From positions 1 to 55,006 of the forward strand of contig JAUVLU010000016.1 in the NCBI GenBank assembly GCA_030600585.1: DNA of 55,006 bases, in the 5' to 3' direction. This stretch comes from Candidatus Cloacimonadota bacterium. GTDB taxonomy: Bacteria; Cloacimonadota; Cloacimonadia; Cloacimonadales; TCS61. Every line of letters starts with the position of its first letter. The first letter of the stretch is position 1. Shown piece by piece: positions 34,510-42,931 of this stretch. The position numbers and the translations under genes were made by a program. The notes under the pieces were generated by a model that did not search any database, had not been told where the DNA came from, and saw only the letters and a list, made by a program, of their open reading frames with translations.

Positions 34510-36855
34510 CTATTCCCTGATCTTAATTACAGTTACACCACTTCCACCAGCTTCCGGCGGAGGTGAATAAAATTCTTCTGTATTCTTATTTGTCCGAAGA
34601 TAATTTCTTACTTTTGTGCGCAGTGCTCCTGTTCCTTTTCCGTGCACAATTCGTATCATGGGAAGTCCGCTTACAACGGCGTTATCAATGAAAGTTTCAA
34701 TTTCCGGTAATGCTTCTTCGAATCGATATCCAAGGATCTTCAGTTCCATTTTCGCATCTTTTTCAGGAACGCTGATATGTTTCTTTGCATTTGATCTTTT
34801 TGTTTTTTCTCCCGTAATAATATAGAGCCGATCGGTAGTTGTATTGAAAAATAACCCGTCCAGATCAACCTTTATATTCTTTCCTGAAATCTCGATTATT
34901 TCACCTTCCATCTCCATCTCTTTAACCCAGATTTTCATTCCGATCTTTGGATTTCTTACAGGTTTATGTGAAATTTCGGAGAGCTTTTCCTCTTCCTTGC
35001 TCAGATCACGATTAAGCTGCGTTACTTTTTTCAATGATCTTTCAAGTTTATCTTTTTTCTCTTTCTTATTGAATTGCTTTATATCTTTAATTTCCATGTT
35101 CAGTTCTTTCTGCATGGAAGTAAGGAATTCACGGGCGTCCCGCAAAGATTTTTTCTTGATCTCTTTTTTATCTTTTTCCAGTGTTTCTATCTGAGTTTGA
35201 CGTTCAGAGATCTTCTGATTTAATAATGCAGTTTTCAATTCAAATTGATATAACTGACGTGAAAGAGATTTTTTCTCTTCCGACATTTTCTTTATTAATT
35301 CGGTTAGTTCCACATTTTGATTACCGGTTAGTTTTTTTGCCCTTTCAATAAGATCTTTTTTCAAACCGAGTCTGGATGCAACTTCAATAGCAAAACTATT
35401 TCCGGGTAAACCAAGTTTGAATTTATAGGTTGGTACGTGTCTATCAGGATCAAATTGCATTGCTGCATTTATGCAGTTTTCATGCTTTTCTGCAAAAACC
35501 TTTAGTGATGTATAATGTGTGCTGATAACACCTACCGCATCTTTTTTTGCCAGTTCTTCCAAAATAGCCTGAGCCAAAGCAGAACCCTGTTCAGGATCTG
35601 TTGCAGCACCAATTTCATCGATAAGTACAAGTATTTTGGAATCAGTATTTTCTGTCATTTCTTTGATATTTTTAATATGAGAAGAAAATGTACTTAAAGC
35701 ATTTTCAAGCGACTGACTATCTCCAATATCAGCGAAAACAGAATCGAATGAGCCAATAATGCTGGAAGAATCTGCCGAAATCGGTAAACCGGATTTTGCC
35801 ATTAATGTAAGCAATCCCACAGTTTTTAAGGTAACAGTTTTCCCGCCGGTATTCGGACCCGAAACCAACAACAGATTATAATCATATCCAAGTTCCAGAT
35901 CAAATGGGATCACATCTTCAAATTTATCAAAAGTAAGTATAAGAAGTGGGTGTCTGGCATTTTTTAATTTAATTTGTGAATTCTTTGACAGTACCGGTTT
36001 CTCTGCTTTAAGTCTATTTGCGAACCGGGCAGAAGCAAAGAAGAAATCCAGCTCCTGAAGATATTTTATTTCTTTCAATAATTCACTTTTATGCTCCATG
36101 ATCATTGAAGTATATTCTTTGAATATTCGAAAGATCTCCTGCTTTTCTTCGCTGGATACAAGTTCGAGTTCATTATTCAATCCAACGATCTCTTGAGGTT
36201 CCATATAAATTGAAGATTTGCTTGAAGACCGCCCGTGCACGATCCCCGAAACAAATGGCGATGCTCCATCTTTGATTGGAATTACATATCTGCCATCACG
36301 TTGAGTAACAATACTATCGTGCATTAATTTGCTTGCAGAAAGTGATTCGACCTTTTTATTAAGTGTGGAAACCAAGTTTTTTCTTACTTTTTTCTTTTTT
36401 CTTCGAATCGATGCAAGAGCAGATGAGGCATTATCCTTAACATCACCGTCATTTTCGAATATCTGGTTAAACCGGATCTCGATATCTTCAAGTAGAATTA
36501 TTCTATTAATGAATTTCAAATATTCAGGATGGTCTTTCAATTCTTCAGTGCTTTTTGATATCTGATTTGCAGTTGCAACATTAAAAAATATTTGTTGGAA
36601 CTCCTCAAAGTTATAGGTTTGATGCTTTTGTTTTGAGATGAGGTCTTCTATATTGGAAATATTTTCAAAATTATGCGAGATACTTTTTCTTAATAAAATT
36701 TGTATTTCCGAGGTAAGCTCAAGTTTATGGGTAATGTCTGCGATCCTACTCATTGGCTGCAAATCTAAAGCCATTTCACTTCCAAGTTTGGAATGACATT
36801 CCTGCGCAAGGAAATCTTTGATCTTATTATATTCGAGCTGATTATGTGAATTCAT
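34510..36855 (-). CDS. mutS2: MutS2-family ATPase/endonuclease
   Basis: 781 residues, full length. It lacks the MutS mismatch-recognition domain. It has the core clamp, P-loop GPNTGGKTV at 333-341, Walker B ILVLIDEIGAATDPEQGSAL, a long coiled coil (about 530-630), and a C-terminal Smr nuclease domain with HGKGTG. Known MutS2 proteins act on recombination intermediates or collided ribosomes. It follows cvpA directly in the operon. Confidence 0.95.
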   Translation of the reverse strand: MNSHNQLEYNKIKDFLAQECHSKLGSEMALDLQPMSRIADITHKLELTSEIQILLRKSISHNFENISNIEDLISKQKHQTYNFEEFQQIFFNVATANQISKSTEELKDHPEYLKFINRIILLEDIEIRFNQIFENDGDVKDNASSALASIRRKKKKVRKNLVSTLNKKVESLSASKLMHDSIVTQRDGRYVIPIKDGASPFVSGIVHGRSSSKSSIYMEPQEIVGLNNELELVSSEEKQEIFRIFKEYTSMIMEHKSELLKEIKYLQELDFFFASARFANRLKAEKPVLSKNSQIKLKNARHPLLILTFDKFEDVIPFDLELGYDYNLLLVSGPNTGGKTVTLKTVGLLTLMAKSGLPISADSSSIIGSFDSVFADIGDSQSLENALSTFSSHIKNIKEMTENTDSKILVLIDEIGAATDPEQGSALAQAILEELAKKDAVGVISTHYTSLKVFAEKHENCINAAMQFDPDRHVPTYKFKLGLPGNSFAIEVASRLGLKKDLIERAKKLTGNQNVELTELIKKMSEEKKSLSRQLYQFELKTALLNQKISERQTQIETLEKDKKEIKKKSLRDAREFLTSMQKELNMEIKDIKQFNKKEKKDKLERSLKKVTQLNRDLSKEEEKLSEISHKPVRNPKIGMKIWVKEMEMEGEIIEISGKNIKVDLDGLFFNTTTDRLYIITGEKTKRSNAKKHISVPEKDAKMELKILGYRFEEALPEIETFIDNAVVSGLPMIRIVHGKGTGALRTKVRNYLRTNKNTEEFYSPPPEAGGSGVTVIKIRE

Positions 36856-37416
36856 CTATTCGGCTATCTTGTCCTTGATCTGCTTCTCAAGTTCTTCTGT
36901 TTTGTCATTAATATCCTTTTCTATACTATGCACTTTCTCTTTTATTCCAGGATATTTCAACTCAATTTTATCGGTAATGTTACGGATATTCATTGCTATT
37001 TTAGAAGAAGAAGTATAATCACGGATCTGTTCTTCAAAAGGCAACAGGTTTAACAGCAGTAGAATAATTGCAATTATCAATGCTCCATTAAATACACCAA
37101 AGAATGCTCCCAACAATCTATCCAACCACTTCAAATGAAGAAATTCGATAATCATATCTAAGATTTTAATAGTCAGTTTGGCGATTAATATTATTGTCAG
37201 AGTAATTAGAATATAGGAAAGTACTATCGCTGCTATCTCACTGAAGCCCAACTTTGCTATAAGCATACCTTTAATAATATGCCCGGATTTGGCAATTAAT
37301 AAGACAATTACACATAAGCTAAAAAGGCTAATAATACTTCTAATAAAACCTTTCTTAAGCCCGTGAATTAACAGAACCATAAGAAAGATACCGAGAATAA
37401 TATCTAAAATATTCAT
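36856..37416 (-). CDS. cvpA: CvpA-family membrane protein
   Basis: 186 residues with four hydrophobic helices, starting MNILDIILGIFLMVLLIHGLKKGF, the usual CvpA opening, and a charged C-terminal tail. The ATG at 37416 is chosen over an upstream ATT-type start because AAAGGA lies 6 bases before it. Relatives are needed for colicin V export in E. coli or for envelope stress; the role here is unknown. It sits immediately before mutS2. Confidence 0.85.
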   Translation of the reverse strand: MNILDIILGIFLMVLLIHGLKKGFIRSIISLFSLCVIVLLIAKSGHIIKGMLIAKLGFSEIAAIVLSYILITLTIILIAKLTIKILDMIIEFLHLKWLDRLLGAFFGVFNGALIIAIILLLLNLLPFEEQIRDYTSSSKIAMNIRNITDKIELKYPGIKEKVHSIEKDINDKTEELEKQIKDKIAE

Positions 37417-37453
37417 TTTCCATCCTTTGTTTAATATCAAACAGTTTTCAGAG

Positions 37454-37479
37454 AAAAAGGGGAGATAAGAAATCTCCCC
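37454..37479 (-). terminator. Hairpin between yqeY and cvpA
   Basis: Stem GGGGAGAT/ATCTCCCC with a 5-base loop, followed on the minus strand by five T. Inside an operon this is likely a partial terminator that lowers expression of the distal genes relative to rpsU. Confidence 0.7.
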
Positions 37480-37509
37480 ACAAACAATTTGAATTTTATT
37501 GATTACAAA

Positions 37510-37950
37510 TCAGCTTTGCAATTCTCTTCTAACAATTGCGCTTAAGCTTTTTCCATCTACATTACTGCCGAGTTTCTCTTTGAGATATTTCATTACATTT
37601 CCCATATCCCGCATAGATTCGGCATTAAGATGAACAATAGCTTCACTGACTTCTTTTTCTAATTCAACTTCAGAGAGTTCTTCCGGTAAATAATTTTTAA
37701 TGATCTCTATCTCTCTATTCTCGATCTCTGCAAGTTCAGGGCGTCCACCTTGTAAATAAAGTTCAGCCGCTTGCTGACGCTGCTTTACCTGAACTTTAAA
37801 TACAGAAATAATCTCTTCGTCAGAAAGCTCTTTCTTTTGTTCCAACTTCTTGTATTGAGCTGCAGATTTCAAAGCACGAAGAACTTTAAGCATATCTTTG
37901 TCCTTCTCTTGCATTGCTTTTTTTAGATCAATATTAATTCGTGTGAGCAT
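37510..37950 (-). CDS. yqeY: GatB/YqeY domain protein
   Basis: 146 residues matching YqeY: DLKKAMQEKDKDMLKVLRALKSA at the start, RQQAAELYLQGGRPELAEIENREIEIIKNYLPEELS in the middle, and GNVMKYLKEKLGSNVDGKSLSAIVRREL at the end. The family resembles the tRNA-binding tail domain of GatB and is commonly encoded beside rpsU. Precise function unknown. It follows rpsU by 4 bases. Confidence 0.93.
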   Translation of the reverse strand: MLTRINIDLKKAMQEKDKDMLKVLRALKSAAQYKKLEQKKELSDEEIISVFKVQVKQRQQAAELYLQGGRPELAEIENREIEIIKNYLPEELSEVELEKEVSEAIVHLNAESMRDMGNVMKYLKEKLGSNVDGKSLSAIVRRELQS

Positions 37951-37954
37951 ATCT

Positions 37955-38158
37955 TTATGAAAAACGTCTCTGTTTTCTAAGACGCTTCATAGCCTTTCTT
38001 ATTTGATCGTTCTTCTCTTTTTTGCGAACTACACTTGGCTTTTCATAATATTTATTCTTCTTAACATCAGATAAAAGACCAGCTCTCTCGCAAGACTTTT
38101 TGAATCTTCTTAGGAGTACCTGAAAAGACTCACCACTTTTAGCAACAACTTTTGGCAA
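37955..38158 (-). CDS. rpsU: Ribosomal protein bS21
   Basis: 67 residues from a TTG start (PKVVAKSGESFQVLLRRFKKSCERAG), then a basic tail typical of S21. An in-frame GTG at 38167 lies inside the Shine-Dalgarno. The sequence AAGGGGGTGAT matches the anti-SD almost fully and leaves 7 bases to the TTG, which also gives the normal S21 N-terminus. It heads the macromolecular-synthesis operon. Confidence 0.92.
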   Translation of the reverse strand: MPKVVAKSGESFQVLLRRFKKSCERAGLLSDVKKNKYYEKPSVVRKKEKNDQIRKAMKRLRKQRRFS

Positions 38159-38191
38159 AGAAATCACCCCCTTTTTATTTATGTGAAATTC

Positions 38192-38220
38192 AAAATTCTG
38201 AGTATCACCTATCCTGTCAA
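38192..38220 (-). promoter_or_regulatory. Candidate promoter of the rpsU-dnaG-rpoD operon
   Basis: Minus-strand TTGACA at 38220-38215, 17 bases, then AATTTT. The -35 box is perfect, the -10 weak. It lies about 35-60 bases before the rpsU start. Confidence 0.4.
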
Positions 38221-38417
38221 GCCTAAATATATTGATATTAATAATTTATATATACAGTTTCAGGATAGCCCGTACTGCCTGTTATTCAAGGCTTTTAAGA
38301 AGCACTTTTTAATGATTTAATTTATTGATTTCCAAAAAAAAGCTTGAATAAATATCACAGTTTTTAGTTATTGCACAAACTAAAAAAAATATATGAAATA
38401 TATTTGGAGGAAGTATA

Positions 38418-40193
38418 ATGTTACAAGAACTTAGAAGACACGGGTCGTGGATAGTAATTGTGATTGCTGCTGTGTTTATTCTCTCAATGGCAATTGGCGG
38501 TATTAGCAGTATTTTCATTAAAAAACCATTTGTAGGGATTATCGCAGGTGAGAAGATCTATCCGAATGATTTTAGCGAATATTTACAAAATGCATATGCA
38601 AATTATGCACAGCAAAATCCTGATAAGGAAATCGATGAACAAACTGCAAAACAACTTAATGACCAAACTTGGAATCAGCTTGTTCAACAAGTTCTATTTG
38701 ATAAAGCTATAAAAAAACGTCATCTTAAAATTACTGAAGATAATGTTATTGAAGAATTGAAAAATCCGCCGGAAGATGTTACAGCCATTCCTCAATTCCA
38801 AACTGATGGTAAATTTGATTATGCAAAATATGAAACTCTCCTTATGGAAAATCCTGAATTTGCTAACTGGCTGGAAAGTCGTATTAGAGGAACTCTCCCA
38901 TATCAAAAACTTTATGATGATGTGAAATCTGAAGTTACGGTTACAATTGAAGAAGTTGAGCAACGATACATCGACGACAACAATCTTGCTGATGCGGATG
39001 TAATATTCTTTAATGCGAATAAGATCGAAGAAGTTGAAGTAACTGACGAAGATCTACAACAATATTACGAAGATAATAAAGAAGATTACAAAAAAGATCC
39101 TGCCAGAAAACTTAAATATGTATTCGTAAATCTTATGCCAAGTGAAGCTGATAAACAAATTGTGAAAACAAAAGCTGATTCGATCTATAACCTTGCAGTA
39201 AACGATGGAAATTTTGCCGAACTTGCCAAAAAATATTCCGAAGGACCTTCCGCACCAAAAGGTGGAGATCTGGGTTATTTTACTAAAGGAAGAATGGTTC
39301 CTGCTTTTGAAGAAGCAGCACTCAAACTAAAAAAGGGTGAAATCAGTAAACCTGTTGAAACCAGATTTGGCTGGCATATAATTAAACTTTATGATAAGAG
39401 AATAGAAGACGGTAAAAAAGAGATGAGGGCAAGCCATATTCTTCTTAAAGTAGAAGCTTCTGACGCTACAAAAGAGAACCTGGAAGTTCTGGCATACGAC
39501 CTTTATGAAAAAGCAAAAATATCAGGTTTGGAAAAAGCTGCTGAAGAACTTGCTTATGAGATCAAAGAAACCAAAGATATATATGAATCTTCAGATTATA
39601 TCGGCGGTATCGGCAAGAATAAAGAACTTCATGAATTTGCTTTTAACAACAAAGTAGGAAAACTCCACGATCCGGTCATGAAAGAAGATGGGAACTATCT
39701 TCTCTGCGAAATCTCGTTTAGCATTGGTGAGCATTATCAAGAATTTGAAGATATTAAACTTACTATAGAAAGCAAAGTAAAAAAAGAGAAGAAAAAAGAA
39801 ATTGCCTACACAAATGCAATTGATTTTGCTAAAAAATATGATACGACAGAATATATGAAAAATGCTGAAGTAGAAGGATATGAAATTATTGAAGCATTGA
39901 ATGTAAAAATTGATAACACCTTTAAAATAATTGGAAAAGATGAAGTTCTAAATGAAGCTATCCTCGCCAAAACAGCAGGAGAATACACTGATGTGATCAA
40001 GGGCGACAAAGCTTCCTATATTGCTCTAATAATAGTTCGTACTCAGCCGGATATGGATAAATTTGAAAAAGATCAAGATAAATTAATGGAAGAAGCTCAA
40101 ACTAAAGCTGAAGATAATCACTTGAATGAATGGTTTGAAAATTTGAATGAAGATGCTGAAATTATTGATAATAGAAGTGAATTCTATAATTAG
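38418..40193 (+). CDS. ppiD: Membrane-anchored PpiD/SurA-like peptidyl-prolyl isomerase
   Basis: 591 residues. One N-terminal helix (IVIVIAAVFILSMAIGG) follows a short cytosolic segment MLQELRRHGSW. A SurA-N-like chaperone region comes next. Then a parvulin domain (about 225-330: LAKKYSEGPSAPKGGDLGYFTKGRMVPAFEEAAL, FGWHIIKLYD) is followed by a second, degenerate parvulin-like repeat starting MRASHILLKVE. This is the PpiD layout: a periplasmic folding helper at the Sec exit. GGAGGAAG precedes the ATG. It is monocistronic, with its own terminator. Confidence 0.9.
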   Translation: MLQELRRHGSWIVIVIAAVFILSMAIGGISSIFIKKPFVGIIAGEKIYPNDFSEYLQNAYANYAQQNPDKEIDEQTAKQLNDQTWNQLVQQVLFDKAIKKRHLKITEDNVIEELKNPPEDVTAIPQFQTDGKFDYAKYETLLMENPEFANWLESRIRGTLPYQKLYDDVKSEVTVTIEEVEQRYIDDNNLADADVIFFNANKIEEVEVTDEDLQQYYEDNKEDYKKDPARKLKYVFVNLMPSEADKQIVKTKADSIYNLAVNDGNFAELAKKYSEGPSAPKGGDLGYFTKGRMVPAFEEAALKLKKGEISKPVETRFGWHIIKLYDKRIEDGKKEMRASHILLKVEASDATKENLEVLAYDLYEKAKISGLEKAAEELAYEIKETKDIYESSDYIGGIGKNKELHEFAFNNKVGKLHDPVMKEDGNYLLCEISFSIGEHYQEFEDIKLTIESKVKKEKKKEIAYTNAIDFAKKYDTTEYMKNAEVEGYEIIEALNVKIDNTFKIIGKDEVLNEAILAKTAGEYTDVIKGDKASYIALIIVRTQPDMDKFEKDQDKLMEEAQTKAEDNHLNEWFENLNEDAEIIDNRSEFYN

Positions 40194-40220
40194 AATTTTC
40201 TAAAATTATTAAAAGATATT

Positions 40221-40251
40221 AAAAGCGGGTTTTACTACCCGCTTTTTTTTT
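40221..40251 (+). terminator. Terminator of the ppiD-like gene
   Basis: Stem AAAAGCGGGT/ACCCGCTTTT with a short loop (TTTACT region) and a run of eight or more T. Confidence 0.85.
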
Positions 40252-40262
40252 CAACAGGGAGA

Positions 40263-40361
40263 AAGCTTGAATTTAAGTTCGCCTTATCTGACTTGATTTA
40301 AGTTTTCTAATCCGAAGATAACGATCAACTTAACTCAAGACTATCATCTTAAGTCAAGTTT
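40263..40361. repeat. Structured multi-hairpin repeat, copy B
   Basis: Same architecture as the element at 12229-12318. The outer arms are CTTGAATTTAAG near the left end and CTTAAGTCAAG at the right end (one indel). The inner arms are CTTGATTTAAGTT and AACTTAACTCAAG (one mismatch). It sits between a terminator and the convergent cytidine deaminase gene. Confidence 0.6.
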
Positions 40362-40367
40362 CCTTTT

Positions 40368-40748
40368 TTATTTATCCAATTTAAAACTGTGCGGTAATAA
40401 TTCCGTTATGCTTGTTTCAAACTCATCAGTTAAGGAAACTATCGTGATCTTAAGGTTGGATGAAAATTCTGAGATAACCTGACGACAGGCACCACAGGGA
40501 TAAAATAATTCTTCGGTATTAGAAAAGATCACAAGCTCCGCAAAATTTGTTTCACCTCCGGAAACAGCCTTGAAGATTGCTGTTCTCTCTGCACAATTTG
40601 TTAAGCCGTAAGATGAATTTTCAATGTTGCAGCCTGTAAATATTTTCCCTGATTTTGTGAGTAATGCTGCGCCAACTTGAAATCCGGAATACGGAACATA
40701 GGCATTTTTTGAAACTTTCTTCGCAGCTTCTATTAATTTCTGTTTCAT
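40368..40748 (-). CDS. cdd: Cytidine deaminase
   Basis: 126 residues, the compact homotetrameric type. The zinc site is NCAERTAIF (Cys and catalytic Glu) and PCGACRQ. The substrate-binding NIENSSYG segment is intact. It deaminates (deoxy)cytidine to (deoxy)uridine for salvage. It is monocistronic; upstream is a divergent gap to the TrpF-like gene. Confidence 0.96.
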   Translation of the reverse strand: MKQKLIEAAKKVSKNAYVPYSGFQVGAALLTKSGKIFTGCNIENSSYGLTNCAERTAIFKAVSGGETNFAELVIFSNTEELFYPCGACRQVISEFSSNLKITIVSLTDEFETSITELLPHSFKLDK

Positions 40749-40898
40749 AGTTTTCTCCTTGTTCTACTATCAAAACCAATTATTCAGTGCAGTATTGTAA
40801 AGAGATTTTTATAAAAAGGAAATAAAATAATAACAAATATTTTGACATTTAAACCCAATATTTAATTAAACCTTAATATTCTGTAGAGAGAAAAAATT

Positions 40899-41564
40899 AT
40901 GAAAAGTATATTTAAACCCAGAATTAAAATATGTTGTATCGGCAACATAACAGAAGCAAAAATTGCCATAAAGATGGGTGCATCAGCAATAGGTCTTGTA
41001 TCGGAAATGCCGAGTGGACCGGGTGTGATATCAATGGATAATATCAAGCTGATTGCTGCAGTTGTTCCTCCACCAATTGCTACATTTTTATTAACTTCTA
41101 AACAAGATGTAAATGAAATAATTAAACAACACAATTATTGCCGTACAAATACAATCCAGATCTGTGATGATTTAATGATCGGTACACACAGAGATTTGAA
41201 AGAAGCTTTACCAGGGATAGCAATTGTTCAGGTCATTCATGTAAGAGATAAAGAAAGCATTGGGGAAGCATTGGCAATTCAAAATGATGTGGATGCAATT
41301 CTTTTAGATTCGGGAAATCAATCTCAACAGGTAAAAGAATTGGGTGGAACTGGAAAAACTCACAACTGGGAAGTAAGCTGTAAAATTAGAGAAAAACTGA
41401 ATATTCCAATTTTTCTTGCAGGCGGGATAAAGCCAAATAACATAGCTCAGGCAATAGATCAAGTTCATCCTTTCGGGATAGATCTTTGCAGTGGTGTGAG
41501 AACTAATGGTAAACTTGATGAGATAAAATTACAGCAATTATTCAATAATATAAAACGAGGTTAA
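40899..41564 (+). CDS. TrpF-like (phosphoribosylanthranilate isomerase family) protein
   Basis: 221 residues with a TIM-barrel pattern of the TrpF family: [14 protein letters not shown] at strand 1, LLDSGNQ holding the likely acid Asp, [21 protein letters not shown] and [16 protein letters not shown]. The usual KICG motif is KICC and the usual GGTG..FDW is GGTGKTHNW, so the active site is modified near both ends. No other tryptophan genes are nearby; it is followed 2 bases later by endonuclease IV. It may be a TrpF paralogue with another substrate. TTGACA lies at 40842. Confidence 0.75.
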   Translation: MKSIFKPRIKICCIGNITEAKIAIKMGASAIGLVSEMPSGPGVISMDNIKLIAAVVPPPIATFLLTSKQDVNEIIKQHNYCRTNTIQICDDLMIGTHRDLKEALPGIAIVQVIHVRDKESIGEALAIQNDVDAILLDSGNQSQQVKELGGTGKTHNWEVSCKIREKLNIPIFLAGGIKPNNIAQAIDQVHPFGIDLCSGVRTNGKLDEIKLQQLFNNIKRG

Positions 41565-41566
41565 AT

Positions 41567-42421
41567 ATGAAATACATCGGAGCACATGTAAGTTCTGCCG
41601 GTGGTGTGGAAAACGCACCACTGAATGCTAAAGCGATCGGGGCAAAAGCATTTGCCCTTTTTACAAAAAATCAGAGACAGTGGTTTTCTAAACCGCTTAC
41701 AGAAGATAACATTAAGCTATTCAGAGAAAATTGCCGGAAAGAGAGATTTCTTTCTGAACACATTTTACCTCACGATAGTTATCTCATAAATCTTGGACAT
41801 CCCGAAAGTGAAAAACTTATCAAATCACAAAAAGCATTTTTAGATGAACTAAAACGTTGTGAACAACTCGGGCTTAAATATTTGAATTTCCATCCCGGAA
41901 CTCATCTTGGACAATATTCAGTAGATGAGTGTTTAAAAACCATTTCAGATTCCATTAATCGGGCACTTTCCGAAACTGATTATGTTACCGCCGTTATCGA
42001 AAATACTGCCGGGCAGGGCAATAATGTCGGATACAAATTTGAACACTTAGCTCAGATAATTGATAATGTCAAAGATAAATTCAGGATTGGTGTTTGCATC
42101 GATACCTGTCATGCTTATACATCCGGTTATGATCTGCGAAATGAAGAAGCTTTTTATAACACTTTTCAGCAATTTGAAAAACTAATAGGATTCCAATATT
42201 TAAAAGGAATGCATATTAATGACAGCAAGAAAGAATTGGGAACTCGGGTTGACAGACATGAAAATATCGGAAAAGGATTTATTGGATTGGACGCATTTAG
42301 GATCTTGATGAATGATAGCAGATTCGATGATATTCCCTTAATTTTAGAAACTCCAAATTCTGAGATATGGGCAGATGAAATTATGCTGCTGTATAGTTTG
42401 GAAAAAGTTTCGTCACTCTGA
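41567..42421 (+). CDS. nfo: Endonuclease IV
   Basis: 284 residues, full length. Family motifs in order: [80 protein letters not shown] and LILETPN. All Zn ligands expected from E. coli Nfo are present. It cleaves abasic sites in base-excision repair. It starts 2 bases after the TrpF-like gene, probably cotranscribed. Confidence 0.95.
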   Translation: MKYIGAHVSSAGGVENAPLNAKAIGAKAFALFTKNQRQWFSKPLTEDNIKLFRENCRKERFLSEHILPHDSYLINLGHPESEKLIKSQKAFLDELKRCEQLGLKYLNFHPGTHLGQYSVDECLKTISDSINRALSETDYVTAVIENTAGQGNNVGYKFEHLAQIIDNVKDKFRIGVCIDTCHAYTSGYDLRNEEAFYNTFQQFEKLIGFQYLKGMHINDSKKELGTRVDRHENIGKGFIGLDAFRILMNDSRFDDIPLILETPNSEIWADEIMLLYSLEKVSSL

Positions 42422-42479
42422 GGAGTCTTCTTGCTGATCTTGTAACGAAGAGTCGAGGGAAAATTAAGTAATATATTTT

Positions 42480-42692
42480 GTTAGAGTTATTCTTCCTATG
42501 GAGAACAACGCCTGCCCCGCTGAATAGCTTGGGGTGAGAGATTCCAGCCAAAGGCTGGTAAACGTCCAGTCTCCTCCAACTAAAGTTGGATACGCCCCGG
42601 CGGACAGAATGACGATATTATTATTGGTTTTATGCTTTTAGTCAGTGTAAGTCTGCCTGCCTTGCCGAAGTTTTACGAAGGCAGGTGGAAAT
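42480..42692. repeat. Palindrome-rich intergenic segment
   Basis: The first part of the 510-base gap after nfo. It holds CCAGCCAAAGGCTGG (42544-42558), TCCAACTAAAGTTGGA (42575-42590) and a longer dyad CTGCCTT...AAGGCAG around 42655-42685. The CCAGCC/GGCTGG type is also inserted in the tRNA-like repeat at 30.5 kb. No gene is seen. Between 42781 and 42931 there is one more weak dyad and nothing else. Confidence 0.55.
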
Positions 42693-42779
42693 CTATTCAA
42701 ATATAGCTTCTACGAATTCATTCACATCGAAATCACGCAGATCGTTGTAGGTCTCTCCCACTCCGATAAGTTTAACTGG
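42693..42779 (-). pseudogene. Duplicated 3' end of ftsY
   Basis: Twenty-eight codons plus a stop encode exactly the last 28 residues of the intact FtsY at 45348-46379, from PVKLIGVGE to EAIFE. The two copies differ at 6 of 87 bases and every change is synonymous (Val GTT/GTG, Leu CTG/TTA, Phe TTC/TTT, Glu GAA/GAG, stop TAG/TAA). Similarity stops abruptly at 42780. Same orientation as ftsY, 2.66 kb apart, bracketing a secreted propeller gene. Confidence 0.9.
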
Positions 42780-42931
42780 GGATCTTATAGATTTCCAATT
42801 CCCGATTTATCATTAGAAATATAATACGTTTTTTTTTAGTGTTTTTTGCCATCTCGCCCGTTCTCCGTAGCAAAGCTACTTCAAAGGCTGAAAGCCTGTC
42901 GAGATTTATACGCTTATGGTGTAGATCTCGG

